Origin: Nostoc sp. UHCC 0702 | GTDB taxonomy: Bacteria > Cyanobacteriota > Cyanobacteriia > Cyanobacteriales > Nostocaceae | DNA length: 64,000 bases | Assembly: GCA_017164015.1 (NCBI GenBank) | Contig: CP071065.1 | Location: forward strand, 2,384,501-2,448,500 | Direction: 5' to 3' | Shown here: one piece after another, positions 1 to 8,882 of the stretch | Layout: each line of letters begins with the position of its first letter | Position numbering within the stretch: the stretch's first letter is position 1 | Translations under genes and position numbers: made by a program | Notes under the pieces: generated by a model | What the model was told of the DNA's origin: nothing | The model's input: only the letters and a program-made list of their open reading frames with translations | Databases searched by the model: none

Positions 1-36
1 CAATCAAAAATCCAAAAAACTTCGTCTCTGGGGGCA

Positions 37-1770
37 ATGCAGCGGATACTGGGGAGTTTGAAAGCTTACCCTTGGACAACGCTTGGAGCTTTGGTTAGTT
101 TGTTGTTATTAACATTTGCCAATGCTCTTACCCCGCAACTATTTCGCTGGGGAATTGATGGCGGTATTGCCAAACAAAATTTACAAATTGTACTTTACAG
201 CGCTGGCTGGATGGTAGTTGCTGCTGTTGCTCGCGGTTTGTTTAATTTTGGGCAAACTTATTTAGCAGAGGCTGTATCTCAAGGTGTAGCTTATGATTTG
301 CGGAACAAAATTTTCAGCAAAATTCAAAATCTCAGTTTCAGCTTTCATGACCAAGCACAAACTTCCCAACTTTTAACCCGGATGACCAGTGATATCGAGC
401 AGATCCGCACATTTGTGGGTACTAGCCTGATTCAGGTGATTGGTGGAATTATCACATTGGTGACTATTGCGGTGATTTTGCTGCTGATGAACTGGCGACT
501 GGCGTTAATTACTTTGATGGTAGTGCCTTTAACGGGATCGTTGATGGTGCGATTTCTCAGCCGCAATAGTAAACTGTACGAGCAGATTCAACAACAACTA
601 GGTGATTTGAATACTGTATTACAAGAGAATTTGCTGGGAATACGGGTGGTGAAAGCTTTTGTGCGGGAATCTGCTGAAAGGTTGCGTTACACGACCTTGA
701 ATGATGACCTGGTGAAGGTAAATATGAACACGATTCGCGCCATCCGTGATACCTTCCCCTTTATCTTTTTGTTAAGTAGTTTGGTAACGTTGGCAGTTTT
801 TGCTTATGGAGGGGCAGAGGTAATTGGGGGTAAGTTCTCCATTGGTGAGTTGATAGCGTTTAATTCCTACTTAGCATTGATTCTGCAACCGATTTTAGTG
901 ATTGGATTTGCTGCACCTGCAATCGCTAGTGCAATTGCTTGTGCCCAACGGGTGTATGAAGTGGTAAATGCAGAAGTGGAAATTCGCGATCGCCCTAGTG
1001 CCATTTCTTTTGATACTTGTGGTGGTAGAATCACCTTTGAGAATGTTTCCTTTCGCTATCCTGGCTCTACAACCGAAACCCTCAAACAAGTTTCTTTTGA
1101 AAGCAAGCCCAAGGAACTGATTGCCGTGTTGGGGATGACAGGTTCGGGAAAAAGCACAATTATGAATTTGCTTGCCCGCTTTTACGATGTGACAGGGGGA
1201 GCAATTCGCATTGATGGGCGAGATGTGCGGGATTTTACACTGAAAAGTTTAAGAGATCATATTGGCATTGTCTTTCAGGAAACCACATTGTTTTCTGGGA
1301 CTATCCGGGAAAATATTGCTTATGCCAAACCCAATGCACCGTTGGAGGAGGTGATTGCAGTAGCCAAAACTGCCCAGATTCATGATTTTATTGCCAGCTT
1401 GCCCGATGGCTACGAGACGATTGTCGGTGAACGGGGCATTGGCTTGTCTGGTGGACAAAAACAACGAATAGCGATCGCCCGTACTTTACTCACCGATTAC
1501 AGTATTCTAATTTTGGATGATAGTACCTCGGCTGTAGATGCCAAAACTGCTGCCCAAATCCAAGCCGAACTTGATGATTTGATGCGTCAAAAGGCTTGTA
1601 CAACCTTTGTTGTGGCTCAACGCATTAGTACCGTCAAAAATGCTGATCGAATTTTGCTAATGGATAAAGGACGATTAGTCGCCCAAGGTACTCATGAAGA
1701 ATTAATGCAAACAAGTTCACTTTACGGCGCGATTTTGGAATCTCAGGTCAAGCAGAAGGCAAAAGTATGA
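37..1770 (+). CDS. ABC exporter half-transporter with degenerate ATP site (TM287-like)
   Basis: Membrane-bound ATP-driven exporter subunit: an N-terminal six-helix transmembrane domain (about residues 15-300) followed by a nucleotide-binding domain. Walker A GMTGSGKST lies near residue 367, signature LSGGQKQR near 470 and Walker B ILILDDSTS near 490. The catalytic Glu after Walker B is Asp, and the switch His is Gln (VVAQRIST, about residue 528). This is the pattern of the degenerate subunit of heterodimeric exporters (TM287, BmrC class). The next gene has the canonical residues, so the two probably form one heterodimer. The frame stays open upstream to the window edge, so the true start could lie outside; ATG at 37 is the first visible start. 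The substrate cannot be told from sequence. Confidence 0.9.
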   Translation: MQRILGSLKAYPWTTLGALVSLLLLTFANALTPQLFRWGIDGGIAKQNLQIVLYSAGWMVVAAVARGLFNFGQTYLAEAVSQGVAYDLRNKIFSKIQNLSFSFHDQAQTSQLLTRMTSDIEQIRTFVGTSLIQVIGGIITLVTIAVILLLMNWRLALITLMVVPLTGSLMVRFLSRNSKLYEQIQQQLGDLNTVLQENLLGIRVVKAFVRESAERLRYTTLNDDLVKVNMNTIRAIRDTFPFIFLLSSLVTLAVFAYGGAEVIGGKFSIGELIAFNSYLALILQPILVIGFAAPAIASAIACAQRVYEVVNAEVEIRDRPSAISFDTCGGRITFENVSFRYPGSTTETLKQVSFESKPKELIAVLGMTGSGKSTIMNLLARFYDVTGGAIRIDGRDVRDFTLKSLRDHIGIVFQETTLFSGTIRENIAYAKPNAPLEEVIAVAKTAQIHDFIASLPDGYETIVGERGIGLSGGQKQRIAIARTLLTDYSILILDDSTSAVDAKTAAQIQAELDDLMRQKACTTFVVAQRISTVKNADRILLMDKGRLVAQGTHEELMQTSSLYGAILESQVKQKAKV

Positions 1771-1774
1771 AAAG

Positions 1775-1832
1775 GGATTGGGGACTGGGGACTGGGGACT
1801 GGGGACTGGGGACTGGGGACTGGGGACTGGGA
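1775..1832 (+). repeat. Heptamer tandem repeat (GGGGACT)n
   Basis: About seven copies of the 7-bp unit GGGGACT lie between the two ABC genes. This is the short tandemly repeated repetitive (STRR) type known from heterocyst-forming cyanobacteria. The same heptamer recurs near 8170, inside the 116/123-bp elements at 15.6 and 53.0 kb, and near 57.26 kb. Confidence 0.9.
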
Positions 1833-1892
1833 AAGAGATATATTGATAGATTCTTTCAATCCAAAATCTAAAATCTAAAATCCAAAATTGTT

Positions 1893-3680
1893 ATGATAAG
1901 TCCCATTGTCGCATCTGAGCAACAGGCAACTAAGCAACTTTCTACGCTACGGCGCTTTTTACAATACTTGCGACCCTATAACAAAGAAATTCCCATCGCC
2001 TTGTTATTAGTAGTGATTGGGGCTTCAAGTCAGGCAATTGGGCCATTTTTAATTGGCTGGTCTGTTGATCATATGATTGCACAGGGAAACTTGCCGGGAC
2101 TGCTACTAATACTAGGATTACTAGGACTAATTTACGGTCTTGCTGTCTGGGCAACGCGGGGTCAGATTATTCGAGTCGGCTGGATTATGCAGCGGTTGCT
2201 GGCGCAATTGCGGCAAGATATTTTTACTAAAATTCAGAGTTTGCCACTGAGCTTTTTTGATCGTAGCGAAGCCGGTGATTTAATGAGCCGTCTGCTAAAT
2301 GATGTTAATACTGTCAATCAGGCATTTGGACAAACTATCGCCCAAATGCTGGGTAACTTGTTAAGTTTGGTGGGCATTGTCATTGCTATGCTTTTGATTG
2401 ACCTGCGGCTTGGGTTGTTAAGCAATTTGGTTGTGCCGCTGATGATTTTGACCGCAAGCATATTTACGCGTTGGGCAAGAGCGAAATTTCGCCTTACACG
2501 CCAGACAATTGGTGAACTTTCTGCAAAGTTGGAAGAAGACATTGGCAGTGTGCGAGAAGCACAAGCATTTAATCGGGTACAAGTCAATATTGAACAATTT
2601 AACATTCTCAACGCTGCTAACCGTGATGCCAATGTGGAAGCAGTGGCAATTACTGCTGCTTTTTTGCCGTCAATTGATTTTCTGAACACCCTAGCAACGG
2701 CGGGTGTGTTGGCTTATGGTGGCTATCTTGCTGTGACGGGTGAAGCAACAGTAGGTGTGGTGACATCGTTTTTACTGTATGTGCAGCAGTTCTTCCGCCC
2801 TATCCAAATTCTCAGCCAGTTTTATACCCAAGCTCAATCTGCTTTTGCAGGATTAGAGCGGATTTTTCTGTTACTCGATGAACCCTCGCAACTCAATGAT
2901 GCACGTGATGCTACGGAAATGCCCCCAATTCAGGGTGAGGTAAGATTCGAGAATGTCACTTTTGGCTACAACCCACGGCAACTTGTTCTCAAAGGAGTAA
3001 ATTTACACGCTACTCCCGGACAAATGGTGGCGTTAGTGGGGCCGACTGGTTCTGGTAAAACTACAATTATTAATTTAATTTTGCGCTTCTACGATGTGTC
3101 TGGTGGGGCTGTCAAAATTGATGATGTAGATGTGCGTAGTGTCACGCAAGCAAGTTTGCGGCATCAGATTGGAATTGTCTTGCAAGACAATATTTTATTC
3201 AGCGGTACTGTTGCGGAAAATATTGCCTTTGGCGCACCGTATGCCACCCAAGCTGATATTGAAGCGGCTGCACAGATGGCAAATGTGCATGAATTTATTA
3301 CTTCATTGCCACAGGGTTACACAACTGTGTTGGGTGAACGGGGCGCGCCTCTTAGCCAAGGACAACGGCAATTAATTAGTATTGCGCGGGCGGTGTTGAT
3401 TAATCCGAGAATTTTAATTTTGGATGAAGCAACCAGCAGTATTGATACTCGTACAGAAGCGTTGGTGCAAACTGCGATCGCTCGTTTACTACAAAATCGT
3501 ACCAGCTTTGTGATTGCCCATCGTCTAAGTACAGTTACCCAAGCGGATCAGGTGTTAGTGATTCAGCAGGGGCAAATTGTTGAGCAGGGAACTCACGCAC
3601 AACTGATGGCGCAGCAAGGTGTTTATGCAAACCTTTATGCGCTCCAGTTAGGTGCAGCTTCGGTGGAAGTATTAAGTTGA
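1893..3680 (+). CDS. ABC exporter half-transporter with canonical ATP site (TM288-like)
   Basis: The partner of the preceding ABC gene: a transmembrane domain (about residues 20-320) plus a nucleotide-binding domain. Walker A GPTGSGKTT lies near residue 383, the signature is LSQGQRQL (about 487), Walker B with catalytic Glu is ILILDEATS and the switch His is in FVIAHRLST. The Gln in the signature (LSQGQ) matches the consensus partner of TM287/288-type pairs, where it faces the degenerate site. The 122-bp gap to the upstream gene holds only heptamer repeats, so co-transcription is likely. Probably a multidrug or lipid exporter; the substrate is unknown. Confidence 0.9.
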   Translation: MISPIVASEQQATKQLSTLRRFLQYLRPYNKEIPIALLLVVIGASSQAIGPFLIGWSVDHMIAQGNLPGLLLILGLLGLIYGLAVWATRGQIIRVGWIMQRLLAQLRQDIFTKIQSLPLSFFDRSEAGDLMSRLLNDVNTVNQAFGQTIAQMLGNLLSLVGIVIAMLLIDLRLGLLSNLVVPLMILTASIFTRWARAKFRLTRQTIGELSAKLEEDIGSVREAQAFNRVQVNIEQFNILNAANRDANVEAVAITAAFLPSIDFLNTLATAGVLAYGGYLAVTGEATVGVVTSFLLYVQQFFRPIQILSQFYTQAQSAFAGLERIFLLLDEPSQLNDARDATEMPPIQGEVRFENVTFGYNPRQLVLKGVNLHATPGQMVALVGPTGSGKTTIINLILRFYDVSGGAVKIDDVDVRSVTQASLRHQIGIVLQDNILFSGTVAENIAFGAPYATQADIEAAAQMANVHEFITSLPQGYTTVLGERGAPLSQGQRQLISIARAVLINPRILILDEATSSIDTRTEALVQTAIARLLQNRTSFVIAHRLSTVTQADQVLVIQQGQIVEQGTHAQLMAQQGVYANLYALQLGAASVEVLS

Positions 3681-3706
3681 AACAACAAAAATATAGTCAG
3701 ATACAG

Positions 3707-3787
3707 TCAAAACTGGGCAAGTTCGGCACGTTCTTGTAAAGAGAGTTGAGAAAGTTCAAGCTTGAGTTTTTCTGCGGTTTCGGTCAT
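3707..3787 (-). pseudogene. Truncated addiction-module antitoxin remnant (TIGR02574-like)
   Basis: A 26-codon frame (ATG at 3787, TGA at 3709-3707) encodes MTETAEKLKLELSQLSLQER followed by AELAQF. This looks like the N terminus of the small putative addiction-module component family, which normally continues for about 70 residues. It stops abruptly and no continuation is found before the end of the ABC gene, and no toxin gene is adjacent. I read it as a decayed toxin-antitoxin remnant. The family assignment is from memory of its N-terminal pattern. Confidence 0.45.
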
Positions 3788-3861
3788 GTTATAATCTATC
3801 CCCAACAATTTAGACTTCTTGCTCAACTGTTTAATTAATTTTAACTGCGATCGCAATTGAA

Positions 3862-5502
3862 CTAAAAGCTAAAAGTGGTACGAATAGTTCCTATGAAGAT
3901 ATCGTTGTTTCTAGAAATGTGTCCTGGGTCAGTAACAATAAAAAAGCCGGGAGTAATGGCAATGTTGTCGTTGACTAGGTAGCGGTAGAAAACTTCATAA
4001 TGTGTGGAATTGCCACTATCCACATCTGCAACTAATATGCCGTTATTCAACTTTGGCGGTTGACCTACTAGTAACCCTAATAAATCTCCTTTTCTGCCGA
4101 AGGGGTCATATAATCCTAAAGAAGCTGTGTAGGTACTGCTGAGGACGACGGCATCTGATTCTAGGGAATTAGTCACCATCACGCCTCCCCAAGCGCCAGC
4201 AACTAGTTGATTAGTTAGTTGCCATTTGATGCTGGCATTAACGGCATGAATTTGAGATGGTTCGTTAATTCCCCCTGAAGTGTCTGCATTGCTGCTGCCT
4301 GTACCTGTATCTAATTGACCGTTACTAGCATAGGCATTTACATAAGCCAAACCAGTAATTAAAGAGGGAGTTGGTTTATATAATAGCTGCACTCCCAAGG
4401 CGCTATGGTCTGCACCAGATATGCCTTGGCTACTATTGCTACTACTTCTGGTACCATAGGCAAATTGCAAGCGCAGTTGGTCGTTAACCAACCAGTCAAA
4501 GCCTAAACCAGCATCAAGACTGCCAATTTTCAAGATGGGAGTAGAACCTGCAAATAGCGAAATTGCTCCTTGACCGGCATCTGCATAGGGTGAGTTGACG
4601 CTGAGAACACTGCTTAAGCTAAATCCTACAGGTTTGAAGGTAAAAACTACGCGATCGCTTAGTGCTGCAACGCGATATTCTACGGAATCTATTCTCACCT
4701 GATTATCATAATCTGCTTGCCAAGCCAGCCTAGCCATATTAGTGTTAAATGCTTTCGGATTGCTAAAGCTATCATCGGCAGAATTGCCTGTAACTAATGC
4801 CACTCGAAAACGGTCTTTGCCGGTAAAAGAAGAAACGAGTTGCAGTTGTGTGAGGTGGGTAAGAATTGTGTTGGCTTCTCCTTGACCTGGGGGGTCGCCG
4901 CCAGAACCGATTGCCAGTCCAAAAATGGTTTGTCCTGCTAATATAACTGTGGTGGAAAATTGCTGTGCTTCTATATTTGCATTCCGCGCTTCTAAGCTGT
5001 CAATTCTATTTGTTAAAGTGGCTAATTCTGAAGCAAATTCTTCTCTAAGATTTTGTAATATTACCAAGTCTTCTTTTTTGACTTTATCTGTTAAACCAGC
5101 AGCAATTAATTGATTAATCTTATCCAATGCTGCATTTAAACCTGCGGCAAATTCGTAGCGTGTTAAGGCACGATTGCCTTTAAAAGTACCATCGGGATAA
5201 CCAGCAATTATACCATAACGTTCTACTAATGATTGCAAGGCGACAAAAGCCCAGTCACTAGGTTGCACATCAGATAATTGAGATACTGATGTTACCCGTT
5301 CGGTGCTGCTATCGGGTGAGGTTTGAGCTACGATAAAATCGGCAAGAAGTTGAGTATCAGACTGCTGATAATTTTCGCTATCATTTGCATTGACAAAAAT
5401 CAATTTTGGTGTCGATTTTTCATCTAAATTTTCTGCCAATGCAGGTGCAGCTAAAAACAATAGTGCTGCACCCGATAGGAGCAATAATTTTTTTTTATTC
5501 AT
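3862..5502 (-). CDS. SLH-domain, OprB-type outer membrane porin
   Basis: Outer-membrane beta-barrel porin of the cyanobacterial type. A signal peptide (MNKKKLLLLSGAALLFLAAP) is followed by an SLH domain (about residues 75-135, with AFVALQSLVERYGIIAGYPD) that anchors to peptidoglycan or wall polymer, a short coiled coil (about 145-180), and an OprB/carbohydrate-selective porin barrel to a C-terminal Phe. I chose ATG 5502 because it directly precedes the signal peptide; a GTG lies three codons upstream. Members are the major porins of cyanobacteria and have been linked to uptake of small solutes and inorganic ions. It is followed by the ABC exporter on the other strand. Confidence 0.92.
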   Translation of the reverse strand: MNKKKLLLLSGAALLFLAAPALAENLDEKSTPKLIFVNANDSENYQQSDTQLLADFIVAQTSPDSSTERVTSVSQLSDVQPSDWAFVALQSLVERYGIIAGYPDGTFKGNRALTRYEFAAGLNAALDKINQLIAAGLTDKVKKEDLVILQNLREEFASELATLTNRIDSLEARNANIEAQQFSTTVILAGQTIFGLAIGSGGDPPGQGEANTILTHLTQLQLVSSFTGKDRFRVALVTGNSADDSFSNPKAFNTNMARLAWQADYDNQVRIDSVEYRVAALSDRVVFTFKPVGFSLSSVLSVNSPYADAGQGAISLFAGSTPILKIGSLDAGLGFDWLVNDQLRLQFAYGTRSSSNSSQGISGADHSALGVQLLYKPTPSLITGLAYVNAYASNGQLDTGTGSSNADTSGGINEPSQIHAVNASIKWQLTNQLVAGAWGGVMVTNSLESDAVVLSSTYTASLGLYDPFGRKGDLLGLLVGQPPKLNNGILVADVDSGNSTHYEVFYRYLVNDNIAITPGFFIVTDPGHISRNNDIFIGTIRTTFSF

Positions 5503-5556
5503 GGTCACCACTCACACCTGATATGAAAAAAATATGCCAAAATCTCAGCTAGATAA

Positions 5557-6834
5557 CTAGCGATCGCGTGCAACGCCAGTTGTTAAGCTGCCACGATAAG
5601 GTATTCCTTCTTGAGGTGCGTCGCCGTTAACACCAAACACTTGAATTTGAGTTATTTGACCGTTAGCGTTGATCACTGATGCACTGGCATTATTGCCGCT
5701 CAAACCAGCTTGATTCTTGATACCTGTGTTGTCGTTAATGGTGACTGTGCCTTTATCAAAATCGATTGCTATTCTAGTCCTAGATCTGGGACTATCATCA
5801 GGGATAAAAACAGCATTACTGCCTTCTGTTCTATAAAAAATCCCAGTGACAACTTGCGGGTTGACAATTCTGATAGAAACTGGTGGACGAGGATTTAAAT
5901 CACCTTCTGTTCCATTGAGTGCATCTGCTAGGAAAGTTCTAGTAAATCCTTTAAATCTTTTGGCTTGATTTTTCAATGAAGCTAAAGTTTCAATGCGAAT
6001 AGCGTTGAGTGTTTCTTGAACTGGAGTAGATTCTTGTGCTACTAAATTTTCTTGCCCTGGCCCCAAACCAGAGGTGAGTGAAATAGTTTTATAAAATGCT
6101 GGTAGGTCGAATTCTTGTACTTTGCCCACCAATCCATTTTTCACTGCTACAGTCTGCCCACCTTGTAAAGCAACAGTTTTTTTACCTTGCTGATCGGATA
6201 TTTTAATGTCTCCATCTGTGAGAGCAAAAACTTGTGTGGTGTTACGTGTATTGTCATGTATGACCATGACTGCACTGGCTTTTTGTGCTGGCAGAAATAA
6301 ATCGTTATTTTGGCTAATTTTGCTGCTTTTATTCATAGCAATTAAAGCAGGATTATTAATTTCAGATGCAGTAGTTGCAGGACGTGCTGCAAGGATACTA
6401 ATTTGACTTTGTGGTGTTTCTACTTCAGTCCCTACACTACCAGGTGGACTCAAAATTAAAGCAGTACCATTTTCTAATTTAAATATCATTTCGTTCAGGG
6501 CTATGAGATTCCGTAGCTTGAAGCGACGCAACCCTGGTTCAAATCGGAAGGTACTACTTTGATCTACTCGAATCAAAGATTTATCGTTAAAGAATAATTG
6601 AGCTTGAGAACTTGCACCAGTTCTAACTGCATCTCGAGGAACTATGACATCTTTTGGTTGTGCTGGGCGTCGAGTTTGGTTTTGCAGCAGTAGTTCAACT
6701 ATCTTGATTAATTTGTAGACTTCAGCACGGGTTAGCAATTGGTCTGATTGAGCCAGCACTGGAGTCATCCAAGACAATGTTAGCAGTGTACTAACAATTA
6801 ACTTTTGAGTTAATGACCAAATTCGCTGCCTCAT
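5557..6834 (-). CDS. Secreted FecR-domain protein
   Basis: About 425 residues with an N-terminal signal peptide ending near VLAQS. A FecR-like region follows at about residues 60-150 (VIVPRDAVRTGASSQAQLFF, then SLIRVDQSSTFRF), the fold that senses or scaffolds in the periplasm. The C-terminal half is Asn/Thr-rich and of no recognised family. It lies upstream of the porin on the same strand with a gap of about 55 bp, so the two may be co-transcribed. There is no adjacent sigma factor or TonB receptor, so this is not a classic Fec signalling system. ATG 6834 was preferred over GTG 6837. Confidence 0.75.
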   Translation of the reverse strand: MRQRIWSLTQKLIVSTLLTLSWMTPVLAQSDQLLTRAEVYKLIKIVELLLQNQTRRPAQPKDVIVPRDAVRTGASSQAQLFFNDKSLIRVDQSSTFRFEPGLRRFKLRNLIALNEMIFKLENGTALILSPPGSVGTEVETPQSQISILAARPATTASEINNPALIAMNKSSKISQNNDLFLPAQKASAVMVIHDNTRNTTQVFALTDGDIKISDQQGKKTVALQGGQTVAVKNGLVGKVQEFDLPAFYKTISLTSGLGPGQENLVAQESTPVQETLNAIRIETLASLKNQAKRFKGFTRTFLADALNGTEGDLNPRPPVSIRIVNPQVVTGIFYRTEGSNAVFIPDDSPRSRTRIAIDFDKGTVTINDNTGIKNQAGLSGNNASASVINANGQITQIQVFGVNGDAPQEGIPYRGSLTTGVARDR

Positions 6835-6943
6835 CACACTTTACCTTACCTAACAATCTAAAATTCACTTGTTATGCTCGTTTTTATACTACATAGACCA
6901 TAATCATTTTTCCAGAGAATTGATATTACGTTTGGTGAATAGC

Positions 6944-6975
6944 AAAATCCTCCTAGCAGTCGCTAGGAGGATTTT
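6944..6975 (-). terminator. Strong hairpin terminator downstream of the trpC paralogue
   Basis: A perfect 14-bp inverted repeat, AAAATCCTCCTAGC and GCTAGGAGGATTTT, is separated by 4 nt. In the minus direction it ends in TTTT and lies downstream of the trpC-like gene, beyond the 9-bp tandem repeats. It can also serve the plus strand. Confidence 0.75.
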
Positions 6976-6985
6976 ATGGTTGGTT

Positions 6986-7024
6986 GACAGTTGTTAGTTG
7001 TCAGTTGTCAGTTGTCAGTTGACA
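6986..7024 (+). repeat. GTCAGTT heptamer repeats
   Basis: About five imperfect copies of the heptamer GTCAGTT (with GTTAGTT and GACAGTT variants), the same unit that forms the long array at 38.34-38.54 kb. Confidence 0.8.
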
Positions 7025-7035
7025 GTTGTTTCCTC

Positions 7036-7163
7036 ATCTCCCTCATCCCCCTCATCCCCCTCATCCCCTCATCCCCCTCATCCCCCTCATCCCCCTCATC
7101 CCCCTCATCCCCCTCATCCCCCTCATCCCCCTCATCCCCCTCATCCCCCTCATCCCCCTCATC
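7036..7163 (+). repeat. Nonamer tandem repeat (CTCATCCCC)n
   Basis: About 14 copies of the 9-bp unit CTCATCCCC, one of them an 8-bp variant and the outer ones CTCATCTCC. The array ends just before the trpC-like stop codon. The same unit recurs at 14.27 and 38.57 kb. Confidence 0.95.
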
Positions 7164-7179
7164 TCCTCGCAGCCCAGGC

Positions 7180-8016
7180 TCAAGGTTTGATCAGACGACG
7201 CACGGCTTGTTCTATATCTTGTTCTTTAATTAAAGATTCTCCTACAAGTACGGCATGTATACCAGCATCGGCTACTAGTGCTAAATCAGCATGAGTATAT
7301 AAGCCTGACTCACTGACGACAACCACACCCAAGTTTTGCAATTGCGATCGCCTGGCTGCCATTAATCTTTGAGTTGTACTGATATCGATGGTAAAATCTT
7401 CTAGACTTTGATTATTAATTTCTACTAAACGGATGTCGTCTAACTTGAGTACCCGATCCAGTTCTGTCAAGTTATGAACTTCCACTAAGGCATTCATCCC
7501 CAAATAATGAATTATTCGCAACAAGTCTTGCAGTTCCCTATCTGTGAGAATAGCCGCCATGAGTAGCACGGCGTCTGCCCCCGCTGCCCGTGCTAAATAA
7601 ATTTGGCACGGATCAATGATAAACTCTTTGCATAATAGGGGTAATGATAAACTCTTGCGGATTGTACGCAGATTTTCAAAACTGCCTTGATAAAATGATG
7701 CGTCAGTAACAACAGATATACAAGCTGCGCCACTACGCTGATATGCTCTAGCGATCGCTAATGAGTCAAAGTCTGCTCGAATTATCCCATAAATTGGTGA
7801 TGCCTTCTGGACTTCTGTAATCAAGCTGGGTCGGTAAGGACTCTGTTGCAAGGCAGTCCAGAAATCTCGCACGGTCGGGGCAGCAGTTAGCTGGCGTTGC
7901 AAAGAAGCTAAAGACATCTGTTGATGCATGTGTACTACTTCTTGCTTTTTGTGCCACACAATCTCTCTAAGAATGGGATGCAGTCGGTTATTAACAGGAG
8001 TACGTGGGTAAATCAT
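7180..8016 (-). CDS. trpC: Indole-3-glycerol-phosphate synthase, divergent TrpC paralogue
   Basis: A (beta/alpha)8 barrel of the TrpC family, which converts carboxyphenylamino-deoxyribulose phosphate to indole-glycerol phosphate in tryptophan synthesis. Family landmarks are EVQKASP, DFDSLAIARAYQRSGAACIS, LPLLCKEFIIDP, ADAVLLMAAIL, LVEVH and VVSESGL. Two motifs differ from the consensus I know: KASPSKG is KASPIYG, and INNRNL is INNQSL, losing an Arg that contacts substrate in characterised enzymes. This suggests an accessory copy rather than the housekeeping enzyme. ATG 8016 is preferred to the TTG at 8028. No other trp genes are near. Confidence 0.85.
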   Translation of the reverse strand: MIYPRTPVNNRLHPILREIVWHKKQEVVHMHQQMSLASLQRQLTAAPTVRDFWTALQQSPYRPSLITEVQKASPIYGIIRADFDSLAIARAYQRSGAACISVVTDASFYQGSFENLRTIRKSLSLPLLCKEFIIDPCQIYLARAAGADAVLLMAAILTDRELQDLLRIIHYLGMNALVEVHNLTELDRVLKLDDIRLVEINNQSLEDFTIDISTTQRLMAARRSQLQNLGVVVVSESGLYTHADLALVADAGIHAVLVGESLIKEQDIEQAVRRLIKP

Positions 8017-8166
8017 AAGCTGCGACAAATCGAAAGATGGGGTGACTCAGAAAGTATGAAGTCAAAAAACAAATGTTGTCCCTAGCTTTAAGGAACGCCT
8101 TTGCCTATGCTGAACATTCTTTATTTGCTGGTTGCTTTGTCTAGTGCTAGCATTCACTTACTTACA

Positions 8167-8358
8167 TATAGCAGGGGACTAGGGACTGGGGACTGGGTGA
8201 AAAGTCTTTGTCTTGAAAAGTTCAGATCGGCGCAAGCCCCCGCTGGGACGCCAGTTGCTTTGGGACGCAAGCGCGATTGTTCGCACTGGCTCGACTTTTC
8301 GCTTTGTGTCTAGGTTTTATCATCTGTTGATGTCCTAACCACCAAGGCTTTTGCTATA
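8167..8358 (+). mobile_element. Inverted-repeat element carrying GGGACTG heptamers (family D, copy 1)
   Basis: Bounded by TATAGC (8167) and GCTATA (8353-8358), with heptamers at one end and the blocks TTTGTGTCTAGGTTTTATC and TGTTGATGTCCTAACCACC at the other. The same blocks occur in reverse orientation at 57.15-57.28 kb, which shows this is a dispersed element. The middle differs between copies. Confidence 0.6.
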
Positions 8359-8597
8359 AATCTAGTTTGAGCTAAGTAAGTCGGTGAGAATAAACACAGC
8401 TATGTTACGAAACGTAAATATCCCTGAAACCCTTACAACTGACCCTTACGGGTGACGCTCGCAAGCTCGCTAACGCTGCGCTAACGCCAGTCGCTCATGG
8501 GGGGAACCCCCAAGACCGCGCTGGCTCACAACTGACAACTGACGACCTTTACCAGTTAGCTTTATTTGCACCGACCTACTTATATTAATTTTTGTTT
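8359..8597. other. Gene-free spacer with GC-rich palindromic repeats
   Basis: Between family D copy 1 and the hetP-like gene. It contains GC-rich segments around 8449-8530 (GCTCGCAAGCTCGCTAACGC and GGGGGGAACCCCC), similar in style to those at 31.3 and 47.6 kb. I see no gene. Confidence 0.6.
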
Positions 8598-8882
8598 TTA
8601 CAGCCTAACCAAATTGGATTTCATCTCAAAAACTTCTAATTTTTCGTTTTTACTCTCAGTGTCATTTGTCTTGGAACTGTCAACTAAACAGTTGTTTTTC
8701 AGGAGTCGAATGTAGGTGCGGTATGGAATGTAGTCTATGGGGTTGTACCCAGAAAAACGCAGAATTAAAACACATGCCCACGAATACTTGCCGGCAATAA
8801 TTGCTTTCACAATTTGTTCAATTTGTTCGGTATTGATTTTTTTTCCTGTTTGTGCGTTGCAATTGTTATCGGTTTGATGCAT
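8598..8882 (-). CDS. HetP-family heterocyst differentiation protein (short form)
   Basis: 94 residues. Residues about 20-63 carry the HetP-family core: [20 protein letters not shown], then [20 protein letters not shown]. HetP and its paralogues (Alr2902, Alr3234, Asl1930 in Anabaena) control commitment of vegetative cells to heterocyst fate. The short length resembles Asl1930 rather than the longer HetP. The C-terminal 30 residues are polar and unlike known members. It stands alone with a purine-rich AGAGAG about 6 nt before the ATG. The presence of this family points to a heterocyst-forming host. Confidence 0.85.
   Translation of the reverse strand: MHQTDNNCNAQTGKKINTEQIEQIVKAIIAGKYSWACVLILRFSGYNPIDYIPYRTYIRLLKNNCLVDSSKTNDTESKNEKLEVFEMKSNLVRL

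Noticed and set aside
6991..7294. Two overlapping plus-strand frames rich in Ser-Pro and Pro-His
   Set aside because: They are translations of the CTCATCCCC array on the strand opposite trpC; no ribosome binding site.
8101..8313. 70-residue plus-strand frame
   Set aside because: It runs into the family D element and GGGACTG heptamers and has no protein-like pattern.
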